25,937 nucleotides of DNA from UBA4658 sp002405485 (GTDB taxonomy: Bacteria; Planctomycetota; Phycisphaerae; Phycisphaerales; UBA1924), in NCBI GenBank assembly GCA_036823255.1, contig DAISGC010000057.1, forward strand, positions 1 through 25,937, given 5' to 3'. Positions 1 through 7,949 of this stretch are shown in pieces. The notes under the pieces are model-generated. The model did no database searches and was not told where the DNA came from. It worked only from the letters and a program-made list of their open reading frames with translations. The translations under genes and the position numbers were made by a program. Every line of letters begins with the position of its first letter. Position 1 is the first letter of the stretch.

Positions 1-1
1 G

Positions 2-1021
2 CTGGCGTATACCGGTTGTCTGCATGCCGCCGAATGCGCTGGGGTCACGGACACCCCCCCCTGGCCGCGGGTAACCCTTCCCCCCTTGTCTTTTCCCCCC
101 CCCCTGCCCCTGCCCCCGCCCGCGCCCAACGACCCGAAGAACAAGTCGCTCGTCACCCAACTGCTCATCGGGCTGGACACCTCCGGGAGCGGCGGTCCAG
201 CCAGGCAGCCCAACGCCGATGACATCCGCAACGCCTTTAGCGCGCTCCTTGCGGACCCATATGGCTGGCTGGATCGCAACAGCGCCCGGCTGAGCACCAC
301 TATGACCACCGACGACACGGCCGCCGTCCTGTTCGACGGGCAGCCGGCGATTCCCGTGGTCGGGCTTCCCCTGAAGAGAGAGGACGGGAAGTGGTATGTC
401 TTCATCCCGACCAAGACGCCACCCCTTTCCCGGGTCATGCCGCGTACCCGCGCCATGTGGTCGATCCTCGGCTCGGTCATCCGCGTCACGGACAACGCCG
501 TCAAGGACCTGACGGTCGATGTCGAGGCCGGAAGGGTCGCAGGGCTGAAGAACCTGACCGACAAGTTCCAGGAGAAAGTCCTGTTCACCGTGGCGATCGC
601 GTTTGGCGCGTACGCGCGGGAGCTGGACGTGCACAACCGCATCGATCGGCGCATGTCGCAACTCCGCACCCGCCAGCGCGAGTGGGTCGAGAGTCGCAAG
701 AAAGACGCGCCCAAGGGCGACCCGGGCGTCTCCAGCAAGCTTACCCGCGCCATCCTCGCCGTGGCCCCCGCCGAGATCGAGAAGCTCACGCGGAAGAACA
801 AGCCGATCGGACTGGACAAGATGTCCAACGCGGACTTTGAAGACCTTGCGGGGGGCTGGCTCAGGGCCGCCGGGCTGCCCATTGCCCTGGAAAAGGACCA
901 ACTGAGCGGTCCGGATCTTGACGCTCGCATCACCGCCTGGGAAGAGCAGCGGGCAGAAGAGGCCAGGAAGAAGGCCGAGGAAGAGGCCGCCCGACGCGGC
1001 AAGCGTCGCTCGAATCCGTGA
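2..1021 (+). CDS. Hypothetical protein, 5' end outside window
   Basis: I do not recognise this protein. The frame is open from base 2 to a TGA at 1019-1021, so the gene probably begins left of the window. The only initiation codon in frame near the front is a TTG at 86, with no Shine-Dalgarno, which makes it a poor start. The N-terminal part is very proline-rich and is encoded by long C runs (about 95-104), where sequencing indels are likely. The middle looks like a folded, mostly helical domain. The C-terminus is a charged Glu/Lys/Ala/Arg helix that may form a coiled coil. No signal peptide or membrane segment is visible in the part present. The gene ends 11 bases before the convergent M14 gene. 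A real coding frame is likely; the function is unknown. Confidence 0.55.
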   Translation: MAYTGCLHAAECAGVTDTPPWPRVTLPPLSFPPPLPLPPPAPNDPKNKSLVTQLLIGLDTSGSGGPARQPNADDIRNAFSALLADPYGWLDRNSARLSTTMTTDDTAAVLFDGQPAIPVVGLPLKREDGKWYVFIPTKTPPLSRVMPRTRAMWSILGSVIRVTDNAVKDLTVDVEAGRVAGLKNLTDKFQEKVLFTVAIAFGAYARELDVHNRIDRRMSQLRTRQREWVESRKKDAPKGDPGVSSKLTRAILAVAPAEIEKLTRKNKPIGLDKMSNADFEDLAGGWLRAAGLPIALEKDQLSGPDLDARITAWEEQRAEEARKKAEEEAARRGKRRSNP

Positions 1022-1032
1022 TGCTCCGGCGA

Positions 1033-2382
1033 TCAGCGTTGCGGCTGTACAAGCGTTGCGTCGACACTCGCCGTTCCCGCCCGCTCGCCGGAGAACGTGA
1101 TGCTCACCGACGACCCACTCGGACCCTCGACGAACCAGCGGAGGATTCGTGAACCTCGTCCCGGCACACCGTCGGCGAGTTGAATCCGCTCGGGCTCCCG
1201 AGCGATCGGCTCGGCGTGCAGTTCGTACCACCCGCCCAGCCGGGCCGCCGCAACCACGCGAGCGCCGCCCTTTCCTTCCGCGATGACCAGGTCGGGGGAT
1301 CCGATGTGATTGCGCTGCTGGATCATCGACCGCGTCGGCATGAGGCGCGAGTTTCTGAGCTCCGCCGTGACCTCCCAGAGCGTGCCGCCCGCCGAACGCA
1401 CCACGACTCGCCCGAACTCGACCTTCGCCATCTGATCAGCGTGGTACATCGTGAACGCGAAGTTGCGGTGACACTCCTCTTCGAGCATGAACCCGGGCGT
1501 CACTCGGCTGGACCACTTGTTCAGCCCCCCCACCAGTATGGGCCCAAACCGCGGATGCTGAATCTCCACCAGAGGCGCGTACAGCTCGCCAAACGCCATG
1601 CGATCGCGCCAGAGCCACATCTGATCCTCGCTCGGCTCTCGTCCATCCCGCTGGAAGTACTTGCCGACGGTCCACAGCTCATTGGTGAACGTGTACGCCC
1701 CGAGCCCCTCGCCGAACCAGTTCAGCTCTCCCCCGTGCACCCGGTACAGGTCTCTGAACAGCACCATGGCCCTGTAGTACGGGAGCATCTGCTCGCCCAC
1801 CCGCTGCATCTCGTCGTACACCCGCACATCCTCAGCCGGATAAAACCCCTCGCGATAGGCGGCCCCCGGGCCGCGGAGGATCATGCCGCCGGTGTTGTGA
1901 TAGCTCTGGGCCGCCATGATGTTCGGACGTCCCAGCACAAACTCCGCGATCGCCCGCGTTTCCGGCGCGCTCAGTGGGTACGGACCGGCCCCGAACTGGA
2001 TGTGCCCCGGCTGCCAGTCCGAGGGCCAGTTCCGGTTCATGTCGTCGGCGAGCGGTCCATCCTCGTTCAGCTCGCCGTCCTGATCGTTGTCGATCCCTTC
2101 CTGCCCCAGATTCACATACGTCCTGACCCCGGTCGCGGGTGACTGGTCGTCACGCAGCCGGACGAACACGCGGTCATCGGTCTGGGATCGCACCCATCGA
2201 CCCGCGGGATCCGCCTTCCACATCTGCGTGATCTGTCCGTCCCCGTTGAGATCGTCCGGCGGGTCCTCGTCCACCAGCCCGTCAAGGTCGTTGTCGACCG
2301 GGCGGATGTTGTGCCGACCCATGTGCGGATTGGTCGCCTGCGTGAACCAGAACTGCCGCCCATCGGGATTCACCAGCGGCAC
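1033..2382 (-). pseudogene. M14 zinc carboxypeptidase, C-terminal fragment of an interrupted gene
   Basis: This is the larger part of an M14-type zinc carboxypeptidase whose N-terminal part lies at 2434-2796 in the same frame. The two are separated by an in-frame TAA (2434-2436) and TGA (2395-2397). The fragment carries the VNPDG turn at its start, the Arg-Asn substrate-binding pair in NRNWP (residues 116-120 of the fragment), the third zinc-ligand His in SYHNTGG (about 162) and the likely catalytic Glu in TNELWT (about 235). Two inserts look like calcium-binding loops (DNDLDG, DLNGDG, DNDQDG), as in EF-hand or dockerin loops. A beta-rich C-terminal domain follows. Without the HxxE zinc ligands upstream it should be inactive alone. 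The GTG at 2382 is only the first start codon after the stop; the frame reopens at 2394. It could be a true pseudogene or a local sequence error. Confidence 0.75.
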
Positions 2383-2394
2383 CAGGTCGAACGC

Positions 2395-2436
2395 TCAGCC
2401 GTCCTGACGCTCGTTGAGCTGGTGTCTGCGTCCTTA
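2395..2436 (-). other. Two in-frame stop codons interrupting the M14 gene
   Basis: On the minus strand a TAA (2436-2434) is followed by twelve sense codons and a TGA (2397-2395), all in the frame shared by both M14 fragments. The residues before (TLSEQEPN) and after (AFDLVPLVNPDG) are both in register. The segment between reads as unconvincing protein (GRRHQLNERQDG). Another frame across it gives KDADT, so two compensating indels are as plausible as two substitutions. Because the stops differ in type and lie close together, programmed readthrough is unlikely. Confidence 0.7.
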
Positions 2437-2796
2437 GTTCGGCTCCTGTTCGCTCAGCGTGTTCAGCACCACCTCTGTCGCCTGGATCTCGTTGCCGTGA
2501 ATGCTCCCGTCGATGTACATCGCGGGCTTGCGATCGTGGGGCCCGGTCTTTGGTGCGTTGACCGTGACCAGCCACACATCACGTCCCTGCAGCGATGTGC
2601 CGATCGACTGCAGCGTGACAAGATCGGGATACGCCGAGGCGAACTCCTTCAGGATCGCCGTCGTCTGGTCGTAGTCGTAGTACCGATCGAACCGGACATC
2701 GACCTTGCCTCCGGGATCCGTCTGCGCGTGGAGCGAACTCGCGACCGACATCGTCGTGGCAGCGGCTGCAAGGAGCACGAACATCGCCGACTTCAT
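2434..2796 (-). pseudogene. M14 zinc carboxypeptidase, N-terminal fragment (signal peptide and HxxE)
   Basis: This is the start of the interrupted M14 carboxypeptidase. The ATG at 2796 overlaps the stop of the upstream M14-like gene in an ATGA (2793-2796). It is preceded by an AAGGAG Shine-Dalgarno (plus-strand 2805-2810), which fixes the start and indicates translational coupling. Residues 1-24 form a signal peptide ending near LHA. Residues 90-110 contain DGSIHGNE, in which His100 and Glu103 form the HxxE zinc site of M14 peptidases. The frame stops at codon 121, just after the helix following HxxE, and before the VNPDG turn. As written, the product would be a 120-residue secreted fragment without the rest of the active site. 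The remaining domain continues in frame at 1033-2394. Confidence 0.75.
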
Positions 2797-4562
2797 GGCA
2801 CATTCTCCTTCGTTGCCGAGAGCTCGATCGCAACCGTCCGGTCGCCGCACTCCGGGGATCGCAGCCGGAGGTTCACCGTCGTCCCGGGCTCGCCGCGGAT
2901 GACCCAGGATCCCCGGAGCGTCTCGCCCGGAGCGACGGCCTCGCGCCCCTGCGATGGACGCCCGCTCAGGAATCGCTCCGGCTCGATCTCCAGTTCCAGG
3001 CGTGTCGGCGCGTGCCGCCGGACACGCACGCCCATGGCCGATCGCGTCGGCAGTGCACCCTCGTTGCGCACCGACGCGCTGATGCGCCACACCCCTTCGC
3101 CCAGACGCTCCACCGTCGGCGTGGCAACCTCCAGCCGCGGAAGTCGACCCACCACGTTGGCGACAAACGACGCCTGCTCGCCCGCGAGCCGATCGAGCTC
3201 GGCCTCGGGGATGTCTTGCCGAAACCCAGGGACAAACCCGCCGATCTCAACCTCTCCGAGGATCGGATGGTCAAACGGCTTCCAGTCGATGAAGCCCGGC
3301 GAACCGCCCGCACCCGCCGACGCGTCGCTCAGTGTGATCCATCGCCCTTCCTCGCTCTCCACGCTCTTGGGCCTCGGCGTCTCGGGCGGAGCGTTGGCCG
3401 CGGGCGTCTCTGGACTCGCCTCCGGCCTTTGGCCCTCCTCCGCCTGCTTGGGCTTGTCGGGTTTCTTCAACTGATCCGCCCGCACCCACGCGCACGCGTT
3501 CATCGACCACAGCCCCACCTGGGCGTACGCCCACCCCTGCAGCGACCCGGCGTTGTCCCGCGATGGCGCTCGCTCCTGGCGTGTGATCTCCTTGTACGCG
3601 CTGGCCATGTCCACGAAAAACTCGCGATCGTCGTCCAGCACGTGGCTTTCCGCTGGCGCCGCACCGGTCTGGTCCATCTTGCCGCCGCCGGGCGTGTTCA
3701 CGATCGTGTCCCAGCTCGAGTAGCCGATCACCGCGAGCACGTTCGGCCGGGCTTGGAGCCACTCCACCAGCGCTCGGGCGTCCGGCTCGCTCAGCGGCAC
3801 GCGGCCCGCCTCGTCCCGAAACTCCGTCCAGCGATAGGGGAAGTTCCGATCGATGTCGACGCCAAGCACGCCGTCCTCGCCGAACGAACCGTCGCCGTCA
3901 CGGTCGGTGCTTTCCGTGAGCACGGCATACACGGGCAGCTCGCCCTTGGTCCGCTGCGCCTTTCGCAGCAGCCGGGGGTCGTCTTTCTCCGGGACCATGT
4001 CCGCAGTCAATCCGGTCTCGGACGAAGGGTTCCGGACCCGCATCCAGAGCACCCGGCCGTCGCCATCCAGGTCGCTCGGAGGATCTTCGTCCACACGGCC
4101 GTCGCGATCGTCATCAATCGGTCGCCGAGCCGGCTTGGCCCTGGGCGAGTCGAGCATCACGCTCGGCTTGCCCGCACCCTCCCGCAGATCCGGCACGAGC
4201 GCGGGGATCACGTACACGTCGAATCGCGCGAGCGCTGCGGCGTGCGTGGTCGCCACCGCCCGGGCGATCCGCATCGTCAGCTCCGGAGATCGCGATTGCC
4301 GTGGATCCAGCCCGCCCACGATGAGCAGCGCCGAACGGGCCTCGTTCGAGCCCTCCGGCACTGTCGTCAATCGATAGACCTCCGCCCCGCTTGGTTCTGT
4401 GCCGATCTGCTCACGGACTGTGCGAACGCCGGAGCCTTCCCCCCCACCGCGAAGAAGCTCGGCCCGGGTGTCGGCTTGTTGCGCTGCGGGCAGGCCGCCG
4501 GCAAGGGCTGCGAATCCCACCAGACACCATGCCGCCGACCGTCGTGCGTTGCCCATCGACAT
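2793..4562 (-). CDS. Secreted M14-like protein lacking zinc and catalytic residues (pseudoenzyme)
   Basis: This 589-residue secreted paralogue of the neighbouring M14 carboxypeptidase keeps the scaffold but not the chemistry. The N-terminus has basic residues and a hydrophobic stretch (about 10-27) ending in AQQA, a probable signal peptide. Fold landmarks align with the neighbour: FDVYVIPALVPD for FDLVPLVNPDG, the DDDRDG and DLDGDG calcium-type loops (about 150-169), DIDRNFP for DMNRNWP, and RPNVLAVIGY before the third zinc position. The HxxE motif is replaced by GGLDPRQ (about 83-89), the zinc His by Ser (GYSSWD), and the Glu of TNEL is missing (SMNACAW). A Pro/Glu/Lys-rich linker near the middle precedes a beta-rich C-terminus. 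It is the first gene of the pair, overlapping the next by ATGA. An inactive binding or partner protein is likely, by inference. Confidence 0.8.
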   Translation of the reverse strand: MSMGNARRSAAWCLVGFAALAGGLPAAQQADTRAELLRGGGEGSGVRTVREQIGTEPSGAEVYRLTTVPEGSNEARSALLIVGGLDPRQSRSPELTMRIARAVATTHAAALARFDVYVIPALVPDLREGAGKPSVMLDSPRAKPARRPIDDDRDGRVDEDPPSDLDGDGRVLWMRVRNPSSETGLTADMVPEKDDPRLLRKAQRTKGELPVYAVLTESTDRDGDGSFGEDGVLGVDIDRNFPYRWTEFRDEAGRVPLSEPDARALVEWLQARPNVLAVIGYSSWDTIVNTPGGGKMDQTGAAPAESHVLDDDREFFVDMASAYKEITRQERAPSRDNAGSLQGWAYAQVGLWSMNACAWVRADQLKKPDKPKQAEEGQRPEASPETPAANAPPETPRPKSVESEEGRWITLSDASAGAGGSPGFIDWKPFDHPILGEVEIGGFVPGFRQDIPEAELDRLAGEQASFVANVVGRLPRLEVATPTVERLGEGVWRISASVRNEGALPTRSAMGVRVRRHAPTRLELEIEPERFLSGRPSQGREAVAPGETLRGSWVIRGEPGTTVNLRLRSPECGDRTVAIELSATKENVP

Positions 4563-4585
4563 GCTCGCTCAAGATCGTCCGTGCC

Positions 4586-4626
4586 GGTCTGCAGGTGGGC
4601 TTGCACGATGCAAGTGCCCACAGACC
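4586..4626. promoter_or_regulatory. Imperfect inverted repeat between divergent genes
   Basis: GGTCTG, TGGGC and TTGCA on the left are mirrored by TGCAA, GCCCA and CAGACC on the right around a 3-base centre (CGA), with a few unpaired bases in the arms. It lies in the 118-base gap between the divergent M14-like pair (ATG at 4562) and the MazG-like gene (ATG at 4681). That is where an operator for a dimeric regulator would be expected. It could equally be a hairpin in the leader of the M14 transcript. No regulator family is identifiable. Confidence 0.3.
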
Positions 4627-4680
4627 TTGAACCGGGGCTGAGCGTACACGAGGACGCCCTCGGTTGCACTATTCTTGACC

Positions 4681-5025
4681 ATGCCGCACGAGCAATCGGT
4701 CTCCCTGAGCGCGTTCCAGAAACTCATCCACGATCGCTACTTCGCGACAGACAACGCCCGCGGACCCGCAGGAACCTTCCTGCTGTTCATGGAAGAGGTC
4801 GGTGAACTCGCCACCGCCCTGCATGACAACCGCGCCGCGGCGTCTCCGTCCAATCCGATGGGCAAGAAGCGCCCGATCTCGCCCGAGGAACGCGCCAATC
4901 TTGAGGAGGAGTTCGCCGACGTGCTCGCCTGGCTGGCCACGTTGGCCAACATCACCGGCGTCTCGCTCGAGAAAGCCGTGGAAAAGTACACCATCGCCGA
5001 CCGTGTCGAGGGCATCAAGGAATAG
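4681..5025 (+). CDS. MazG-like nucleotide pyrophosphohydrolase
   Basis: This 114-residue protein is of the all-alpha NTP pyrophosphatase (MazG/dUTPase-2) superfamily. These enzymes hydrolyse nucleoside triphosphates to the monophosphate and pyrophosphate, usually cleaning house of non-canonical nucleotides. The first metal-binding helix reads FMEEVGELATAL (Glu38, Glu39 and Glu42). The second reads LEEEFADVLAW (Glu76/77, Asp80). Together they give the EExxE plus ExxD arrangement. Length matches single-domain members. I prefer the ATG at 4681 over the upstream in-frame TTG at 4675. No Shine-Dalgarno is visible, but a TATTCT box ends 5 bases before the ATG, which would fit a leaderless transcript. 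The gene stands alone between divergent and convergent neighbours. The exact substrate cannot be read from sequence. Confidence 0.85.
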   Translation: MPHEQSVSLSAFQKLIHDRYFATDNARGPAGTFLLFMEEVGELATALHDNRAAASPSNPMGKKRPISPEERANLEEEFADVLAWLATLANITGVSLEKAVEKYTIADRVEGIKE

Positions 5026-5054
5026 CCGCGGCCGCCCCTCCGCGGGTCCGTTGG

Positions 5055-5282
5055 TCACTCCTGCCGCCACAAACGCCGTGCCACCACCACGTGCAGCCCC
5101 CAGACCGCCATGGCGGCCAAGACCTGCCACCATGAGCCGCTCTGCATCGCACGGCTCGCCCACAGCAACACCGCCACGCCGCCGAACACGCAGAGCACCA
5201 CCGCGATGATCCGCGACGGGGTTCGTGTGCTTGTCGGAGACGATCGGTCGTCGGGCTCCGGGCTGGACTCCGGCCCGCTCAC
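5055..5282 (-). CDS. Small membrane protein, two predicted helices
   Basis: A 75-residue protein of unknown function. Residues 1-24 are polar and rich in Ser, Pro, Asp and Arg. Residues about 25-45 (IIAVVLCVFGG onward) and 52-70 (WQVLAAMAVWG onward) are hydrophobic and should span the membrane, giving a hairpin with a short loop between. The C-terminus is basic (ARRLWRQ). It starts with a GTG that overlaps the argC stop in GTGA (5279-5282), so it is probably translated by coupling with argC and is the last gene of the run. No motif links it to arginine synthesis. It is convergent with the MazG-like gene, 29 bases away. Confidence 0.6.
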   Translation of the reverse strand: MSGPESSPEPDDRSSPTSTRTPSRIIAVVLCVFGGVAVLLWASRAMQSGSWWQVLAAMAVWGLHVVVARRLWRQE

Positions 5283-6394
5283 GCCAGCCCGGCCGTCTCG
5301 GGCAGCCCGAGCATCACGTTGGCGTTTTGCACGGCCTGTCCGCTGGCCCCCTTGACCAGGTTGTCAATCGCCGCCACGATCACCACGCGACCACTCACCA
5401 CCCTCGCGTTGATGTGCACGCCGTTGGTCCTCTGCACATCATGAAGCGTCGGTGCGTCCGTGCGCGGCAGCACGAACGGCTCGCCCGCATAGGCGTGTGT
5501 CAGCACGTCCATGACGCGGGCGGTGTCCACTTTCCCGCTCGTGGGCGTCGCATAGATCGTCTCCAGGATGCCCCGCTCGATCGGCAGCAGGTGCGGCACA
5601 AAGAGCACACCATGCGGGTGGACGCCCGCGCGGAGCGCCGGCGTGCCAAGGTGCAGCGTCTGATTGATCTCCGGCTGATGACGGTGCACGCCGATGCCGC
5701 ACGCAGAGAAGGTCTCGCCGGCCTCGACGAGCGCCGTGTTGGGCTTGGGCCCCCGCCCCGCCCCGCTCACCCCGCTCGCCGCGTTCACGATGAGCCCCCC
5801 CGGCTCGATGACGCCGGCCCTCAGCAGCGGCAGCAGCGCCAGCGCGGCGGCGGTCGGATAGCACCCGGGATTCGCGCACAGCCGGGCCCGGGCAACCTGC
5901 TCCCGCATGATCTCCGTGAGCCCGTACACCGCGTGCTCAAGATTCTTCGCATCGGAGTGATGGTGCCCGTACGCCTTCTCGTACACCGAGGGATCCTTCA
6001 ACCGGTACGCGGCGGAAAGGTCCACCACCTTGACCCCTCGCTCCAGCAGCTTCGGGGTGTGCTCCATCGCGGCTTCGTGCGGCAGGCACAGAAACGCCAG
6101 CCGGCACCGGGCCGCGATCGCATCGTGATCCAGCGGCTCGCACTGCGGATTGATCGTTCCCGATGCGCCGCGCAGCCGTCCGACAAGCCGAGGAAACTCC
6201 GCGTCGATCCGGGGCTGCTTCTCACGCGCCGAGCCCAGATACTCCACACGCATCCCCGGGTGCCGAAGGATGATCTCCAGCAACTCAAGACCGGTGTATC
6301 CGGTCGGGCCGAGAATCGCAACCGGCGCCGGCGTAAAGGCGCTCGGACCGCCTGCTCCCCTTGATCCACCGTTCGATGTGCCTGCGTCTGCCAT
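5279..6394 (-). CDS. argC: N-acetyl-gamma-glutamyl-phosphate reductase
   Basis: Catalyses the NADPH-dependent reduction of N-acetylglutamyl 5-phosphate to the semialdehyde, the third step of arginine synthesis, in the cytoplasm. The Rossmann nucleotide loop is GPTGYTG (29-35). The nucleophilic Cys is in ANPGCYPT (Cys178). The His of GVHRHQPEI (about 236-244) supplies the acid/base. The 371-residue length fits the family, with about 20 extra Gly/Ser-rich residues before the nucleotide fold. The ATG at 6394 lies 9 bases after the SpoIIE-type gene stop and has no clear Shine-Dalgarno. A start nearer the Rossmann fold is therefore possible but not needed. No other arg gene is in the window, so here it travels with unrelated genes. 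Identification is firm. Confidence 0.95.
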   Translation of the reverse strand: MADAGTSNGGSRGAGGPSAFTPAPVAILGPTGYTGLELLEIILRHPGMRVEYLGSAREKQPRIDAEFPRLVGRLRGASGTINPQCEPLDHDAIAARCRLAFLCLPHEAAMEHTPKLLERGVKVVDLSAAYRLKDPSVYEKAYGHHHSDAKNLEHAVYGLTEIMREQVARARLCANPGCYPTAAALALLPLLRAGVIEPGGLIVNAASGVSGAGRGPKPNTALVEAGETFSACGIGVHRHQPEINQTLHLGTPALRAGVHPHGVLFVPHLLPIERGILETIYATPTSGKVDTARVMDVLTHAYAGEPFVLPRTDAPTLHDVQRTNGVHINARVVSGRVVIVAAIDNLVKGASGQAVQNANVMLGLPETAGLA

Positions 6395-6403
6395 AGGGGT
6401 CGA

Positions 6404-7936
6404 TTATTCCGCCCCCGCACCCGGCGCGACGGCCACCCGGGCTCCGGAATCCGAACTTCCCCGGGCCAGGGACGACCCGGTCGGGACCGTCCGAGTCACC
6501 TCGACGACCAGCGTGTCGTCCTCAGAGGGCCCGTACCGATGGCTCTCCACGGCCGACACGATGACCCCGGCAAGCCCGGCTTTCCCCGCCATCTCCCGGG
6601 TGTGCACGTTGGCCAGGCATCGCGCCATGCCCTGCACGCCCCACATGCGCCCCGCATCGTTGCGGGCTTCGATGGCTCCGTCGGTGTACGCAAGCAGCGT
6701 GTCCCCGACCTCGAATCGACGCGTCTCAACGCAGGGATCAAAGTCGCACGCGGCGCACGCCCCGAGCACGATCGCCGTCGAGTCGAGCTGCTCGATCCGA
6801 CCGTCGGCGGTGCACAGGAACGCCGGAGGATGTCCACCGCTGGCATATTCAAGCACGTTCCGATCCTCGTCCACCTTCACGCACAGCGCGGTCACATAGA
6901 CCGAGTGCGTGGCCAGGGTCAGATGCACGTACTTGTTCAGCGCGCTCAGCACGTCGCCCGGTCCGGCGTCAGGATTCTCGGCAAACAGCCGCTCCACCTC
7001 GCCGTACAGCCGGTTCACGGTGAGTGCCGCGGCGATGCCGTGCCCGGTCACGTCCATCACCAGCACATTGAACACGCCGCGATCATCGCCACCCTCGACC
7101 CCTCGCGGGCCCTCACGCCGACTGCCACCCCGCCGGGCGTACAGATAGTCGCCGCCGATCTGCAGCATCGGCTGATAGCGATAGTCGAACCGGAGCGATC
7201 CTGAAACGATCGGCGGGGGAAAGAGCGCCTCGTGGATCCGCCGGGCGTCAACGAGTTCCCGCCGCATCTGCCCGTACCTGGCCTGCAACGCCCGGATGCG
7301 GAACCGCTCCATGCGTCGGCTGTGCTTGAACCACGCCGTCAGGATCCCAGGCGCCGCCACGAACACGCTCAGGATGAGCACCGCCGCCGTCATTCCCGGA
7401 GGCATCGATCCGAAGACCAGCACCCCGACGGCGTTCAGCAAGAGCAGCGGCCCGATCGGCCGGATCGCCTGCTGGGGAGTCCATGGAAAACACACGCAGG
7501 CAAACAGGTGATACAGCCCGATGATCCAGGGAAACCCCACCGCTCGCATGAACACGTTGGCGATCACGTGCGTCACGCCCAGGTACATCACCACGTTTTG
7601 CGTGAACCGCACCAGTTCGTCCCGCCCCATGGATCGACGCGACAGCTTGATCGTCGCCCAGATCATCACCCCCAGATCCGCAATCGTCAGGATCAGCACG
7701 AACCAGAGGCCCAGACGGCCCAATCGGATCTTGCTGACCTGATTCACCAGCAGCGACTCGTCGGCCATCTGCGTCGCCGACGCCACCAGCAACGCCCCAT
7801 ACACCGCAAACAGCGACACCCGGGCCAGCAGATACACCGCCCCGACGCTCCCGATGAACCAGAAGAATCGATGCCGCAGCAGCCGCCCGGTCTCGGCGTC
7901 AAACTCTCGCGTGAAGTCGCTGGTGGCGATCGTCAT
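6404..7936 (-). CDS. Membrane-anchored SpoIIE/RsbU-type PP2C phosphatase
   Basis: A 510-residue integral membrane protein phosphatase. The N-terminal 205 residues contain about five to six hydrophobic segments (near 24-54, 76-97, 114-150, 162-178 and 182-203) with no recognisable sensor domain. A charged helical linker (205-240) ends in ARRIHEALFPP, matching the ARRIQxxLLP helix that precedes this catalytic domain. The PP2C core keeps its metal aspartates: GGDY (Asp263), VMDVTGHG (Asp295), AYTDG (Asp419) and SEDD (Asp473/474), plus SGGHPP. Family members dephosphorylate anti-sigma antagonists in partner-switching cascades. No anti-sigma kinase or STAS protein is in the window, so the target is unknown. 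The catalytic domain has a Gly/Arg-rich insert after GGDY (about 268-286). The gene sits 13 bases after the adenosyltransferase gene, probably co-transcribed. Confidence 0.85.
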   Translation of the reverse strand: MTIATSDFTREFDAETGRLLRHRFFWFIGSVGAVYLLARVSLFAVYGALLVASATQMADESLLVNQVSKIRLGRLGLWFVLILTIADLGVMIWATIKLSRRSMGRDELVRFTQNVVMYLGVTHVIANVFMRAVGFPWIIGLYHLFACVCFPWTPQQAIRPIGPLLLLNAVGVLVFGSMPPGMTAAVLILSVFVAAPGILTAWFKHSRRMERFRIRALQARYGQMRRELVDARRIHEALFPPPIVSGSLRFDYRYQPMLQIGGDYLYARRGGSRREGPRGVEGGDDRGVFNVLVMDVTGHGIAAALTVNRLYGEVERLFAENPDAGPGDVLSALNKYVHLTLATHSVYVTALCVKVDEDRNVLEYASGGHPPAFLCTADGRIEQLDSTAIVLGACAACDFDPCVETRRFEVGDTLLAYTDGAIEARNDAGRMWGVQGMARCLANVHTREMAGKAGLAGVIVSAVESHRYGPSEDDTLVVEVTRTVPTGSSLARGSSDSGARVAVAPGAGAE

Positions 7937-7949
7937 CCAGTGCCTGTCA

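Noticed and set aside
2395..2397. Selenocysteine or programmed readthrough at the M14 TGA
   Set aside because: A second stop, TAA, lies 39 bases upstream in the same frame, the position is not a known catalytic site, and no SECIS-like hairpin is evident.
3012..4805. 597-codon open frame antisense to the M14-like gene
   Set aside because: Arg/Pro/His-rich translation with no domain, lying opposite a well-supported protein with fold landmarks. It is a shadow frame from high G+C.
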